Below are positions 41,901 through 52,000 of a stretch of DNA of 57,649 nt, piece after piece. Made by a program: the position numbers and the translations under genes. This DNA is from a bacterium. GTDB taxonomy: Bacteria > Oederibacteriota > JAAXVQ01 > JAUVAV01. Where the stretch lies: positions 1 through 57,649 of the forward strand of contig JAIORK010000016.1 in NCBI GenBank assembly GCA_021108215.1. Direction: 5' to 3'. The notes beneath the pieces are model-generated. The model saw only the letters and a program-made list of their open reading frames with translations, was not told the DNA's origin and ran no database searches. Positions within the stretch are counted from its first letter, which is position 1; each line of letters opens with the position of its first letter.

Positions 41901-44900
41901 CACCATGAAATTTTGGTTGAAAGAAATTGCCGGGAATACAGTTGATTTTGATTATGTCAAATTGGTCCAGCATCCACCCATTCCGGTGGCAACACCTTCT
42001 CCGAGTGGTTGGGCCGAGGAATTTACCGGCGCGGCAAACGAAATGCCAACCGGCTGGCGGGACCGTAAAGCCTGGGGTGAATACAATGCCCGGATTGAGC
42101 AAAACGGCACGAATCAGGCTGTGATCACATTGGGGTCCATCGATACCTACGGCGATGTCATCACCCCGATAATTGAAAATTTGGATATTGCCGCTTATTC
42201 CATTTTGGAATTCAAGATCGCTGCCATGGACCTGGATCACTTGGATGTTAACATTCAACAAGAAACCGGTTCCTTTCAGAGTTTTTCCGGTGTGAGTGTT
42301 TCGGCGCCGGGTGTTTATACCATTGATTTAGGCACCGTAGTGCCGTCCGGCACGGATATGTCTCGTTTTTCCATCAAGTTTTGGCCCAATGATACGCAAA
42401 AAAGCGGCACCGCTGTTCTTGACTATATTGAGATTAAAGCCGCGCCCGCTCGGGTGAACGGCACTTGGGAAAATATAGGTGATTCGTTTAATTTCAATAT
42501 TACGCTTAATGCGAGTGGGCCATCAATTGAGGTATATCAGAATGACCCCTATACAACCTGGATAGAGCACAGCGGATTGGTTGAGGACATTTTTGTAAAA
42601 CAATACATCGGCCAAGGTCAATGGGAATTATGCGGCACCAAACTGAATATGTATCCAAATGATCACACAAGAGAGGCTTCTGTTCCTGAGCTTGTTTCTG
42701 CCGGTGGTTATCTTTATGCAACCTGGGCAGAGGGCGGGTATCTCAATGAAAGTATTTATGTCAAACGCTGGAATGGTGCGGTCTGGACGCAGTTGCCAGG
42801 TTTGATTGGCGAGTGGGAACATTATGAATCAGAGAACCCCCAATTATCTGTCGATATGAGCAACACCCCTTATGTGACCTGGGCGGAGCGTCGCTCCTAT
42901 CCGGCAAATAATTGGAAAGTTTATGTCACACGCTGGTCCGGTAGCACTTGGCAGCAAATGGGTGGGAGGTTGAATATTGTGAGTGGCGATGATGCGGGCA
43001 ATCCTGATATCGCACTGTTCAATACAACACCTTACGTCACGTGGGTTGAGGGAAATAAGATTTATGTAAAACATTGGACAGGAAGTGGTTGGGCGGCGGA
43101 TGGTGGTGTTCTCAATCGGAATAGCGCCGATCCAGCCACCGGTCCGGAAATTGTGTTGTGGAATAATATGATCCATGTGGCTTGGTTGGAAAGCCGGGCG
43201 GTTCAGATCAAACGGCTTAATGGTTCGACATGGGAGTGGGTTGGACAACCATTACAGGTTGATCCTAATAACACAATTGACCGGCTAAGTATGGCAGATA
43301 CAACCAGCACATTATCGGTTGTCTGTCAGAGCAATGGATTGATGTATCTTTTTGCATGGGATGGCATTGAATGGAAACGGACCGATCCGGATCTTGACCG
43401 TATATCCGGTCAGGTTGTCCACGGTGTGGATGTTTGTAATGGTATGGGTTTGCCGTATGTGGGATATACGGAAGAAAATGATGGGCGTAAAGTATTTGTC
43501 AGCCGCTTTATTGAAGGAGGCATCACAGTGCCGACCGCAACGCCCACCGCTGTACCCACGCCATTACCGAGTGAGTATTGGCGGGAAGATTTCAATGGGA
43601 GCGACGGTGTTCAACCGGTTTTGTGGCAGGACTACTCTAATTATTCTGGATGCGACGGTGATATTCAGTACAATGGCGCCGGCGAGGTCTATGTTGGTTC
43701 CTATATGGAATCATGGGGAAAAGTCCTCTCGCCGCCAATGCATTGTGATGTCGGTGTTTATTCATATTTAAATGTTGATGTTTCTTGGGTGAAAGAAGGT
43801 GCAACGTATAAAATTGGTATTCAGGAAATTGGCGGTGCATGGAATTATTGGGATTTGACGACAAGTTTGAATAGTACAGGCATCTATTATTTGGATTATC
43901 AACAAACAACCGGTTGGTCAGGTGAACATGATTTTTATATTCAATTAACCATCGAAGGAATGTATGCGGCGATTAAGGTCGATTGGATAACCCTGACGCA
44001 GGGATTGCCGACAATGACCCCGACACAAATTATAACAATGACAGCCACTCCGACCCCAACCCCAACCAGTACCGTGACCCCGACGGTGAGTCCCAGTCTG
44101 ACGATCACAATAAGCCCAACCACGAGTCCAAGTTCGACAGTCAGCCCGACCCCAAGCGCAATACCCACTGCGACCGCGATTCCAAGTTTCGTGGATTACA
44201 GCACCTACCATGGCGGGAGCAGTGAGGAAAAGGTGCAGGACATGCATGTGGATGCCAATGGCTACATCTATATTGCCGGTATTACCACCTCCAATGATCT
44301 GCCTGTGACCACAGGTGTGGTAGATGAAACATACGGCGGCGGCAATGACGGGTTTGTGGTCAAGTACGCGCCGGACGGCCAGACGGTTGTCTTCTGCACG
44401 TATTTCGGCGGCTCGGACAATGACAATGTGCGCGGCATCACAACTGACAGTGCAGGCAACATCTATATCACCGGTACGACCTGGTCGAGTGATTTCACGA
44501 CCACAGCCGGTGCGTATGACACCGCCTTGGGAGGTGCGCGTGATGCATTCATTGCCAAACTTTCCAGTGACGGTCAGACATTGTTATACAGTACTTATTT
44601 AGGTGGCAGTGCTTATGACTATGGATTCTGTATTGATGTCGAAAGCGTGGGTGATGTTGTCTATGTGGGCGGTTTCACGCACGGCAATTTCCCGGTGACA
44701 TCCGGCGCGGCACAGGAAACTTTCGGCGGCATGGGCGACGGCTTTGTGACCAAGTTCAATATGGCGGCCGGTACGATTGTTTATAGCACGTACCTCGGCG
44801 GCCAGTATTGGGAACCGGTTGATGCGATCATCGTGAAAAATGGCGAAGCCTATCTGACCGGCCATACCCAGTCACCGAATTTCCCGGTTACTCAGGATGC

Positions 44901-47526
44901 GCTTGATTCAACCAACAGCGTACCGGGTGCCAATCAGGGTGCGGACGGGTATTTCACCAAGCTCAGTACAGATGGTTCCACCTTCCTGTACAGTACGTTC
45001 ATCGGACCGGAAAGCAGTCCTTTGACCACGACGTTCACTGAAATGGCGATTGATACAGCAGGGAATATCTATCTGGTGGGGGATACGTCAGAGCAGGATT
45101 TTGCTGTCACAGCCGGATGCATCCAGCCGGGTTTTGGCGGCGGATCGCGTGACGGTATTGCTGTCAAACTCAACGCAAATTACAGCTCCATTACGTTCAG
45201 CACCTTCCTGGGTGGTGATGGAAAGGATGGCTGCACGGATATCACGATTGATACGTCAGGCAATCTCTGGATCACAGGCATGACCGATTCCAGTGTTTTC
45301 CCTGAATCAGAAACCGGTCTGGGCGGGTATGATGTTTTTGTGAGCAATCTCAACGCGACCGGTGATCTGCTCTGGTCCGGACGTTTGGGCGGGAGTCAGG
45401 ACGAGGGATTGGATAATTTCCATTTGAAGGCAGCGTATCAGGTATTGAATAATATGCTTTGCGTGACCGGGCGGACCACTTCGCAAAATTTCCCAGTCAC
45501 CTCAAATGCTGAACAATCCACGTACGGCGGTGGTGTGTCAGACAGCTTCCTCTCGATGCTTGGACAACCGGCTACGACCTACACGCCCACCCCGACCCCG
45601 AGTACGACAGCCACACCTACTCAGGAATATGTCTGGGAGGATGATTTTAATGGCGGCACGCCGGGTGAGCAACCATCAGCCTGGGAGGATGAGACAGAGC
45701 ATAGTGACTACAATGCAGACATCTACTATTCCCAGACCGCATCCTGGGCCCGGGTAAGCCGGACCGCAGAGGAGACCTGGGGAAAGGTATTAACCTCCAT
45801 GATAAACTGCGATGTGGATACCTTCCCGATGGTACAGATCAAAGTGAGTAATATTTCAGCGGACACCACCTGGAAAGTCGGTATTCAGGAGACTGAAGGC
45901 GCCTGGCAGTACTGGAATTTAAATTCCAGCAGCAGTGATACCGGGAACTTTGTGTATAATTATAAGGAGATCACATCCTGGACCGGTATTCATAATTTCA
46001 GCGTGGTTTTAAGTGTGGAAGGCGCGGTAGGGACATTTGTGGAAAGTGATTTTGTCCGGGTATTGCGTTTGCAGGCCACACCGACACCGACGGTTACGCC
46101 GACAGTAACACCGACGTTTACGCCGGGTACCACCGGAATCTGGAATGAAATCTTTAGCTATTCTGATGACAATCCGGCGTCTGTTGCCGGTGATCAGCCG
46201 CCGGGATGGTACGATGAGACTGATGACGCAGGGTATAATGCTGAGATTGAGTATGCTGTGACTGATGGACTGGCCGAACTTACGACTGTGAGCGGCGAGC
46301 AGTGGGGCAAAGTATTGAGCTATTCTCAGAGTGTGGACCTGGCAAGCTATCCCATGCTGGAAGTTGTGATTAGCGATATCCCGCAAGGCACGGCCAAGAT
46401 CATGGTATTCAGCCAGGAGAGCGGTTGGGAAGAGTATGACCTGAGCGGATCATTAACTGTGGCAGGCACTTATGCTTACGACATTCCATCGGCAACCGGC
46501 TGGAGTGGCGTGAAAAATTTCGGTATACAGCTGATCTCCGAGGGCGGGACAGCAGTATTTGATTCTATCATCAGCCAATCGGGTATGACACCCACCCCGA
46601 CGGTCACACCGGTGGCGACCAATGCCTATATCGATATTTTTGATGGAACGCCGGGTGAACAACCTGCGGATTGGCGTGATGAATCGCAGGATTATGGTTT
46701 TGATGCGCATATTGCCTATGCAACCGGCGGCACAAGCGCAGATGTTTCACGTACCCAGGAAAGTACCTGGGGCAAAGTGCTCTCTTCGATTATTACCTGT
46801 GACACCTCGGTCTACACCCACGTGGAAATCGAAGTGGATACAGTGCTGTCGAGTACAGCCTGGAAACTGGGCATCCAGGAAGAGGACGGCGCATGGCAGT
46901 ACTGGGATCTCAATGTGAGCCATACCCAGACCGGCACGTTTGCGTATGACTATGCTGCGGTGACCGGATGGACGGGTATGCATTCATTCCGCATTCAGAT
47001 CACAGTGGAAGGTGATTCAAGCGCAGGCATTGAAGTGGATCAGATCAGGGTTTGTCAGGAAGAGACGGTCACCGGTTCAGCCTATATGGGGGTTGCGGTT
47101 TCCTATTCGCCAACCTGTACTGTCACTCCGACCCCGACGATGACCGCAACACTGACCCCGACAATGACACCAACGCAAGTAGTGTTGAGCAGCACACTGA
47201 CAGCGACCCGGACACCCACTGCGACATCTACACCCTGGTTGAAATCAAAAGAGGTCATGGCCTATCCCAATCCGGCACGCGGTCAGGTGAACTTTGCCTA
47301 CACAGTCAGCGGCCAGGGCAAGGTCGTGATTGATATTTACAAATTGACCGGAGAGCGCGTGGCAACGGTCACCGAGCATTTCAATGCCGGTACCGGTCAG
47401 ACCCTGCGTACTGCCTGGGATGCGGTGGATGTGGCGCCGGGCATCTACTTCTGCCGGATCGTGATCACAGATGGCAGCGGGAAAGAAATGTTTAGACAGA
47501 TGAAGAAGGTCGCATTAATTAAGTAG
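38914..47526 (+). CDS. Giant secreted 'GTAWDES' hydrolase with two propellers, many modules and sorting domain
   Basis: A 2870-aa exported protein, the largest in the window. Order: signal peptide (1-25); TIM barrel part 1 (26-290, E225 in FGEVAFP); inserted CBM4/9-like domain (about 295-449); barrel part 2 (450-655, E599 in YGENGG); 'TGWE' sandwich (about 668-874); two divergent modules (about 878-1178); a BNR-like propeller (about 1183-1536, repeats such as PYVTWAERR and PYVTWVEGN); a module; Thr/Pro linker; an SBBP propeller (about 1760-2219); three modules (about 2239-2718); and the sorting-like domain (2782-2870, ending KKVALIK). It is a paralogue of the proteins at 30559 and 49019, and its SBBP part resembles that of the 16808 protein. 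It probably acts at the cell surface on polysaccharide. The TAG stop lies in a perfect palindrome. Confidence 0.8.
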   Translation: MKLKSLVVMSILVATVFAFIVPGNAYHFGTAWDESHYNPGDTNWHGKPVDHLYLADEKDRSISTRNVYIRWNSYQTGISTWDTDYINQKKAEIKHFQDGNFDVVLRINPFPVPDWYLNESGSRFKNQYDEAWEPDTYIPQLMQQVATAHGLSLPGDEEQVKALMKAEYNVDYMEKDNSQVSIWDSNYESRVRTYIEQVITTLNSDPEINVNNFWAIYISSGQFGEVAFPGRNPVKRTRRYNEATMPPPDPANQDGLGVDYYRHWNSYWGFDMDAQAACPVAGWEPTEMAGQGQRTVNGGFEDTTYSNTIANWWSSRDCHNQGAWNPSVINDVAQAATGSHFLRYQSLSGSQYYLRQEMPVRVSTNYDLSGYIRAQGGETGTIVLRQTDDQGSTVGTPITLTSTLSTWNQVSQNFTTQADAAYVQVDLYLTGGSGTVDFDAISVLDTVNPTADHSQAEQFINWYYQGLANAVKWQIAELREHYNGRLILMGGGDATRPGDIEAEINNDLSGKTKNAYWVSRGFAMDRYLQLLVDDSTVNLTNVYFANTGMEVVWNDWENANRTAGAAWNQSLLQSDWSAPKYYAEIAREIMGAGTSLYGENGGANNLDQMNDVFQNMQENNYEGLGWYTLGQLFEPSQGANILNYADQITQYNNLMPKAPTGGSILPLQTGWEWYESQGYDNIYNSLYNVESYDPAEFGLPLCTRTWQGNSQGVDTRTGDGFLVVAGKASSGASNPNSYYWLYNDFLLPYHDITIGAETKLCYWIYPYDDAGDPDDGNRSVAVDLIFSDGTALRDHSVPSGAISPVLLDQNSHYVHPAQRHDHLTPNAWNYVEVDLSAMSGQTIEQVWMAFDDPNYSSHGDKYRVYIDDLKFTNTPETFDEDFIGAFDTTPDTWKTGGSHITFTGDGVTTAKGTLVSGTYGDIQSPVVANFDQGTYDAIEFLITDMTPGAFLEFGLQQQRESNREYLYNSKFNYFDVPGLYRVRFSDFAPGKDTSAFTMKFWLKEIAGNTVDFDYVKLVQHPPIPVATPSPSGWAEEFTGAANEMPTGWRDRKAWGEYNARIEQNGTNQAVITLGSIDTYGDVITPIIENLDIAAYSILEFKIAAMDLDHLDVNIQQETGSFQSFSGVSVSAPGVYTIDLGTVVPSGTDMSRFSIKFWPNDTQKSGTAVLDYIEIKAAPARVNGTWENIGDSFNFNITLNASGPSIEVYQNDPYTTWIEHSGLVEDIFVKQYIGQGQWELCGTKLNMYPNDHTREASVPELVSAGGYLYATWAEGGYLNESIYVKRWNGAVWTQLPGLIGEWEHYESENPQLSVDMSNTPYVTWAERRSYPANNWKVYVTRWSGSTWQQMGGRLNIVSGDDAGNPDIALFNTTPYVTWVEGNKIYVKHWTGSGWAADGGVLNRNSADPATGPEIVLWNNMIHVAWLESRAVQIKRLNGSTWEWVGQPLQVDPNNTIDRLSMADTTSTLSVVCQSNGLMYLFAWDGIEWKRTDPDLDRISGQVVHGVDVCNGMGLPYVGYTEENDGRKVFVSRFIEGGITVPTATPTAVPTPLPSEYWREDFNGSDGVQPVLWQDYSNYSGCDGDIQYNGAGEVYVGSYMESWGKVLSPPMHCDVGVYSYLNVDVSWVKEGATYKIGIQEIGGAWNYWDLTTSLNSTGIYYLDYQQTTGWSGEHDFYIQLTIEGMYAAIKVDWITLTQGLPTMTPTQIITMTATPTPTPTSTVTPTVSPSLTITISPTTSPSSTVSPTPSAIPTATAIPSFVDYSTYHGGSSEEKVQDMHVDANGYIYIAGITTSNDLPVTTGVVDETYGGGNDGFVVKYAPDGQTVVFCTYFGGSDNDNVRGITTDSAGNIYITGTTWSSDFTTTAGAYDTALGGARDAFIAKLSSDGQTLLYSTYLGGSAYDYGFCIDVESVGDVVYVGGFTHGNFPVTSGAAQETFGGMGDGFVTKFNMAAGTIVYSTYLGGQYWEPVDAIIVKNGEAYLTGHTQSPNFPVTQDALDSTNSVPGANQGADGYFTKLSTDGSTFLYSTFIGPESSPLTTTFTEMAIDTAGNIYLVGDTSEQDFAVTAGCIQPGFGGGSRDGIAVKLNANYSSITFSTFLGGDGKDGCTDITIDTSGNLWITGMTDSSVFPESETGLGGYDVFVSNLNATGDLLWSGRLGGSQDEGLDNFHLKAAYQVLNNMLCVTGRTTSQNFPVTSNAEQSTYGGGVSDSFLSMLGQPATTYTPTPTPSTTATPTQEYVWEDDFNGGTPGEQPSAWEDETEHSDYNADIYYSQTASWARVSRTAEETWGKVLTSMINCDVDTFPMVQIKVSNISADTTWKVGIQETEGAWQYWNLNSSSSDTGNFVYNYKEITSWTGIHNFSVVLSVEGAVGTFVESDFVRVLRLQATPTPTVTPTVTPTFTPGTTGIWNEIFSYSDDNPASVAGDQPPGWYDETDDAGYNAEIEYAVTDGLAELTTVSGEQWGKVLSYSQSVDLASYPMLEVVISDIPQGTAKIMVFSQESGWEEYDLSGSLTVAGTYAYDIPSATGWSGVKNFGIQLISEGGTAVFDSIISQSGMTPTPTVTPVATNAYIDIFDGTPGEQPADWRDESQDYGFDAHIAYATGGTSADVSRTQESTWGKVLSSIITCDTSVYTHVEIEVDTVLSSTAWKLGIQEEDGAWQYWDLNVSHTQTGTFAYDYAAVTGWTGMHSFRIQITVEGDSSAGIEVDQIRVCQEETVTGSAYMGVAVSYSPTCTVTPTPTMTATLTPTMTPTQVVLSSTLTATRTPTATSTPWLKSKEVMAYPNPARGQVNFAYTVSGQGKVVIDIYKLTGERVATVTEHFNAGTGQTLRTAWDAVDVAPGIYFCRIVITDGSGKEMFRQMKKVALIK

Positions 47527-47602
47527 GGAATGGTCGCGACCATTCCCTACGAACTCCATTGGGTGCATGGTGAATAAACCCTGAACCCAACGTGGTTCAG
47601 GG
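47523..47602. repeat. Palindromic repeats at the end of the giant gene
   Basis: Positions 47523-47550 form a perfect 28-bp palindrome (left half GTAGGGAATGGTCG) that includes the TAG stop. A partial box (ATTGGGTGCATGG) follows, then CCCTGAACC-CAACGT-GGTTCAGGG at 47579-47602. The same order of elements occurs after the 16808 gene (22993 onward). Confidence 0.85.
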
Positions 47603-47706
47603 TAGAAAATAAAATAAAAAAAATTGTAATAAATATCCCGGAAAACAGTCTGATTAAGTAGAAGTCGTGACTGGAACTGAAAAAAATATGGAGAGGGGAT
47701 TGAATA

Positions 47707-48654
47707 ATGAAAAAGATGATTGTTTCCCTAATTGCAATGATTATTATCATTTCTTCCGGAGGTGTGGTCTGGGCGGCCCAGACTGATTATGCCATCGGTC
47801 AGATCGGCGGATCGGAATTGAAACTCGGTCTGGGCGCCCGTCCGGTTGCCATGGGAGAGGCTTTTGTAGGTCTGGCAGATGACGTCAATGCTCTCGCCTG
47901 GAATCCATCCGGTTTGGGACAAATCAGCAATTATCAGGTCGGTTTTATGCACAATATTTATATTCAGGAAACCTCGCAGGAATATCTGGCGTACGCGCAA
48001 CCCCTGTTTGAAGGCGCCGGGTTGGGAATCAATATGACCTATTTGAATTACGGAACTTTTGAAAAAGTTGATTTCGACGGTACAATTCCGGAGGTTGTTG
48101 GAGAATTTACTCCGTATGTCATGACATTTGCAGCTGGATACGGACAATGGATCATGCCGGGTGTGGCAGTGGGTGGTGCCGTGAAATTTATTTCTCAGAG
48201 CATTGATACAGAAACATATTCAGCAGTGGCAGTTGACCTGGGCGGCATGATCAAGCCCGGCATTGAGGGGCTTCAGATAGGGTTGGCAGTACAAAATCTT
48301 GGAACGCAATTGGCGGATGCCGATCTGCCTATGAATGCGAAGGCTGGAGTGGCGTATCTTTTGCCAGTCCAGTTAAAAGCCGGTGATATCTGGCGTACGC
48401 TCTTGGATGTAAATTTGCCGTTTGGGGATACTAATTACACATCTGCCAATATCGGGACCGAATACATCTATAATAAAATGGTGGCACTTCGTGTGGGCTA
48501 TAAAATTAAAGATACCGGAGATTTAGAAGGTGTCACCGGGTTGACCGCCGGTGTTGGTCTGCAATTGAACATGTTTCATATTGATTATGCCATGCTTTCC
48601 TATGGGGATCTGGGTATCTCCCACCAGATTGCGCTGACAGTGAATTTTCTTTAG
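47707..48654 (+). CDS. PorV/UPF0164-family outer-membrane barrel protein, second copy
   Basis: A 315-aa paralogue of the protein at 29437. Signal peptide 1-23 (...GGVVWA/AQTDY), then ELKLGLGARPVAMGEAFVG, ADDVNALAWNPSGLGQ and beta strands to the terminal aromatic NFL. Shared blocks include QVGFMHNIYIQETS, GEFTPYVMTF and TLLDVNLPFGDTNYT. It stands between two giant secreted proteins with type-A-like C-terminal domains, just where a cargo shuttle would be expected. Ribosome site GAGAGGGG. A palindromic hairpin 16 bp past the stop can act as terminator. CAGTCT lies 56 bp upstream of the start, as also upstream of 27163. Confidence 0.8.
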   Translation: MKKMIVSLIAMIIIISSGGVVWAAQTDYAIGQIGGSELKLGLGARPVAMGEAFVGLADDVNALAWNPSGLGQISNYQVGFMHNIYIQETSQEYLAYAQPLFEGAGLGINMTYLNYGTFEKVDFDGTIPEVVGEFTPYVMTFAAGYGQWIMPGVAVGGAVKFISQSIDTETYSAVAVDLGGMIKPGIEGLQIGLAVQNLGTQLADADLPMNAKAGVAYLLPVQLKAGDIWRTLLDVNLPFGDTNYTSANIGTEYIYNKMVALRVGYKIKDTGDLEGVTGLTAGVGLQLNMFHIDYAMLSYGDLGISHQIALTVNFL

Positions 48655-48669
48655 AACAAATGTTGTTCT

Positions 48670-48707
48670 TTGAAAACCCTGCACCACGTTGGGTGCAGGG
48701 TTTTCAA
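48670..48707 (+). terminator. Hairpin (CCCTGCACC repeat family), likely terminator
   Basis: TTGAAAACCCTGCACC (48670-48685) pairs perfectly with 48692-48707 around ACGTTG. It ends in TTTTC, so it can terminate the PorV-like gene, and its core belongs to the dispersed CCCTGxACC palindrome family. Confidence 0.75.
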
Positions 48708-48762
48708 ATTAAGCCATTACTACTGGATTTTGTGTGGAGTAATTTTTTTGAATTAAAGTACC

Positions 48763-48793
48763 AACCCTGCCCCTGCGTGGTGCAGGGTTTTTT
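48763..48793 (+). terminator. Second hairpin of the same family with T-run
   Basis: AACCCTGC (48763-48770) pairs with GCAGGGTT (48782-48789), followed by TTTTTT. Together with the hairpin at 48670 it makes a double stop in the 364-bp spacer before the next giant gene. The rest of the spacer (48794-49018) holds only a weak AT-rich hairpin near 48878-48907 and no gene. Confidence 0.7.
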
Positions 48794-49018
48794 GTTATAA
48801 TTTCTCTCCCTCCCGAGTCCAACCTATAGCAGCACGCGTAAGATGTTTTTTTCAGGATTGACCTTTGAAATCAATGGAAAAATGTCAGTGATGTGATGGC
48901 ATTTTTCTGAAAGTATGCTATAGTTTTACTTTCCACCTCTCATACTTTACGGATTCCGATTTTTTCTACTTCCCACATTGTAAGACATTGTTATTCCACT
49001 TTTAGGGGAGAATTTTTC

Positions 49019-52000
49019 ATGAAAAAACCTACTTTTTTCGTTGTATTGGCTATTCTCATGGCAGTGATTTTTACTACGCCGGCGCAGGCCTATTATTATG
49101 GCACTGCCTGGGATGAATCCATTTCCAATCCAGGCAATTCCAACCACGGTGAACCCACTGATAGCGCCTATCTGGATGAGGAATATACCTCAGGTATTCG
49201 GTTGCGCAATGTCTATCTCCGCTGGAACCTCTACGAGACTGCCAATGGTACCTACAATTTTGATTACATCAACCAGAAAAAAGAAGAGATCAAGCGTCTT
49301 CGCGAAAAAGGTTTTTCCATCATCTTGCGGATCAATCCTTTTCCAGTACCGGACTGGTACTGGACGCAATATCCTGATGCGCATTTTAAAAATCAATATG
49401 GTTCTGAATGGGACCCGGAAAATCCTTCTTTGCCCGGATCAGATCCGACGGTTGGTGCTGTTTCGATCTGGCATCCGTCCTATCAGACTGAATTCGGTCA
49501 ATACATCAACCAAGTTTTTTCAGATTTGGGGAACAATTTCTGGGCGGTTTATCTCACCCCGGGTAAATGGGGAGAGGTGGCTTATCCTGAGGCCAATGAT
49601 TATTATGGCCATAGTAATTGTTATTGGGCCTGGGATGCCAATGCACGTAGTGCAATTGCAAGCAATCCTTTGGCTGCCTCATTTACACCCGGTGCATCTG
49701 ATCTGAGTACCGTGATTGGTCAACGTGTGGTCAATGGCGGTTTTGAAGATACCGCGTACAGCAACACCATTGCCAATTGGGAAAGCACGCTCGATACATT
49801 TTATACATCCGGTTGGATACCTGTTATACAGACCGGTGCTGCACCTGAAGGTTCTCACTATTTACAATATAGTAGTCCTCCGGATGCGGGTGGGAGTGAA
49901 TATCATTTACGTCAGACAGTGGTCTTGAAACCCAACACCAGCTATACCTTGAGCAGTTCGGTACGTGTGACCTCGGCAGACACCGTGGCGCATATTGAAG
50001 TAACACAACCCAGTGCGGCATTTACCTGGACACCGGTTGCCGATGTTTCCAGCACGAGCAGTACCTGGACAACCGTCACCAGTTCTTCATTTACCTCAGT
50101 GAGTTATACTTCGAAAGCTTACATTGATATTTATCTTACCGGCACAACAATGCTCGGTACTGCGGAGTTTGATCAGATATCCATTACCGACGGTCTCACT
50201 TATGATACCAGCGCTGCTCAGGCATTTATTGAATGGTATTACCAGAGCATGTCCGATTTTATCAATTGGCAGATTGCCGAGATCAAGTCTCACTTTGACG
50301 GCCGCTTGATTTTAATGGGCGGCGGATACATGACGCGTTCCGGTGATGTTGAGGCTGAGGTGAATAGTGATCTGACCGGGCAGACCAAAAATAAGTACTG
50401 GGTGACACGCGGTTTTGTACCGGATCGTTATTTAGCGCAATTGACAGACCGTAAAAATGTGATGTTTGCCAATACCGCCATGCAGGCGATTTGGCGCGGC
50501 GAGCAATGGCGCGAAGATGACTGGCAGACCACGCCGGTACATGAACCGGCTCTGGAGACCAGTCAACTGAATACGGACTGGTCGGCACCGCATTACTATG
50601 CCTGGCTGGCGGATCAATATACTATGGAGAAGTATGGGGAAAATGCCGGGTTCAATGATAAGTTTGAGATGGCGGATGCTTTCCAGATGATGGGCGACAA
50701 TGGTTATCTGGGAATCGGCTGGTATACCGTAGGTCAGTTGTTTGAGGATGGCTACGCCAAGCTGGGCGATTATGCGAACAATATTTTTCAGTACGGCGGT
50801 CCGGGTGAACCGGAAGGGATTGATGAAGATTTCACCATGCTGAGTGGCGTGATTCCGCCGGGATGGCGCAACCTGACCAATGTCACCCTGACAGGCGACG
50901 GTAATACCGGCGGGAACCTGACGTTGGTTAGTACGTCGCCTGCTTATGGAAGCGTGATGACTCCGGTTTTTGAGGATGTCACCACAACTGCGCATGACAA
51001 CAAGGTTTTCAATACATTGGAAATAAAAATTGATAGTGTTAGTGAAAATGCATATATCGATGTTCAAATTCAGATCGAACATGGAAGTTATCAGTCCTAT
51101 CCGGCATTTTCCAATTTAAATGCACCTGGAATATATCAAGTTAATATTAATGATGCTACTCCACTGGGTGTTCTCACACGGTTTTCGATCAAAATTTGGC
51201 TCAATGGTGATACGGTTGGCGATACTGTGAACCTGGATTATGTGCGTCTGGTTAAAGAGATCACGCCGGTTACACCAAAGCTGCCAACATTCCATATTAC
51301 AGATGCTTTGCTCACCCGCTGGGAAGTAACCGACCTTCAAGGCTATACCAATAATATTGCCGCATCCGGGAATGTAACCGGGTATGCACCGGATGCATCA
51401 CCTGTCTGCCGGGCAGAGGATTCGGGATATGCCGATGTCACAGCATTGGAAGGCGGCAAGTATCTCTATGTCTCCGGCAGTGTGGATAACCCGGCCAATC
51501 CGGCTTATTGTTATTACCAACTGTATGACGGGAGTTTTGCCGGGTATACGCCGATTGCCATTACAGCTGATACACGGTTATCCTACTGGATTTATAATAA
51601 AAAGGATGCACAGGACAAGGGCAATACCCATGTCAGTATTGACATGATCTTCAATGACGGCACGGCCTTGCGCAATAAGGGGATTGCAGATCAGCGCGGG
51701 ATCTTGATGCATCCGGCGTACCGCAATGTTGAATTTGACGAGTGGACTTATGTAGAAGCAGACCTTTCCAGTTTGGCAGGTTTGACCATCAATGAAATCC
51801 GGGTGGGTTTTGACACCGGTGCCAATGGGGAACATTACCAGGCCTTTATCGACCGCTTGAAAATCTTCCAGGGTAATCCACCGGGGGTGGAACCGTTGCG
51901 CACCAATTGGGAGACCGGTGAGATCTTCGGATATAGAAATTCAGTGTTTGCCTCAGGGAATGTCGAGGGATTTTTGTCTTATTTACCACCTGAGTGCAGC

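Noticed and set aside
43945-44247. Antisense open frames rich in Gly/Val (for example near 7472, 22531, 43945, 52423, 55372)
   Set aside because: They are the complement of Thr/Pro linker codons (ACx/CCx read backwards give GGx/GTx). They have no ribosome sites and exist only because the linkers lack stops in that frame.
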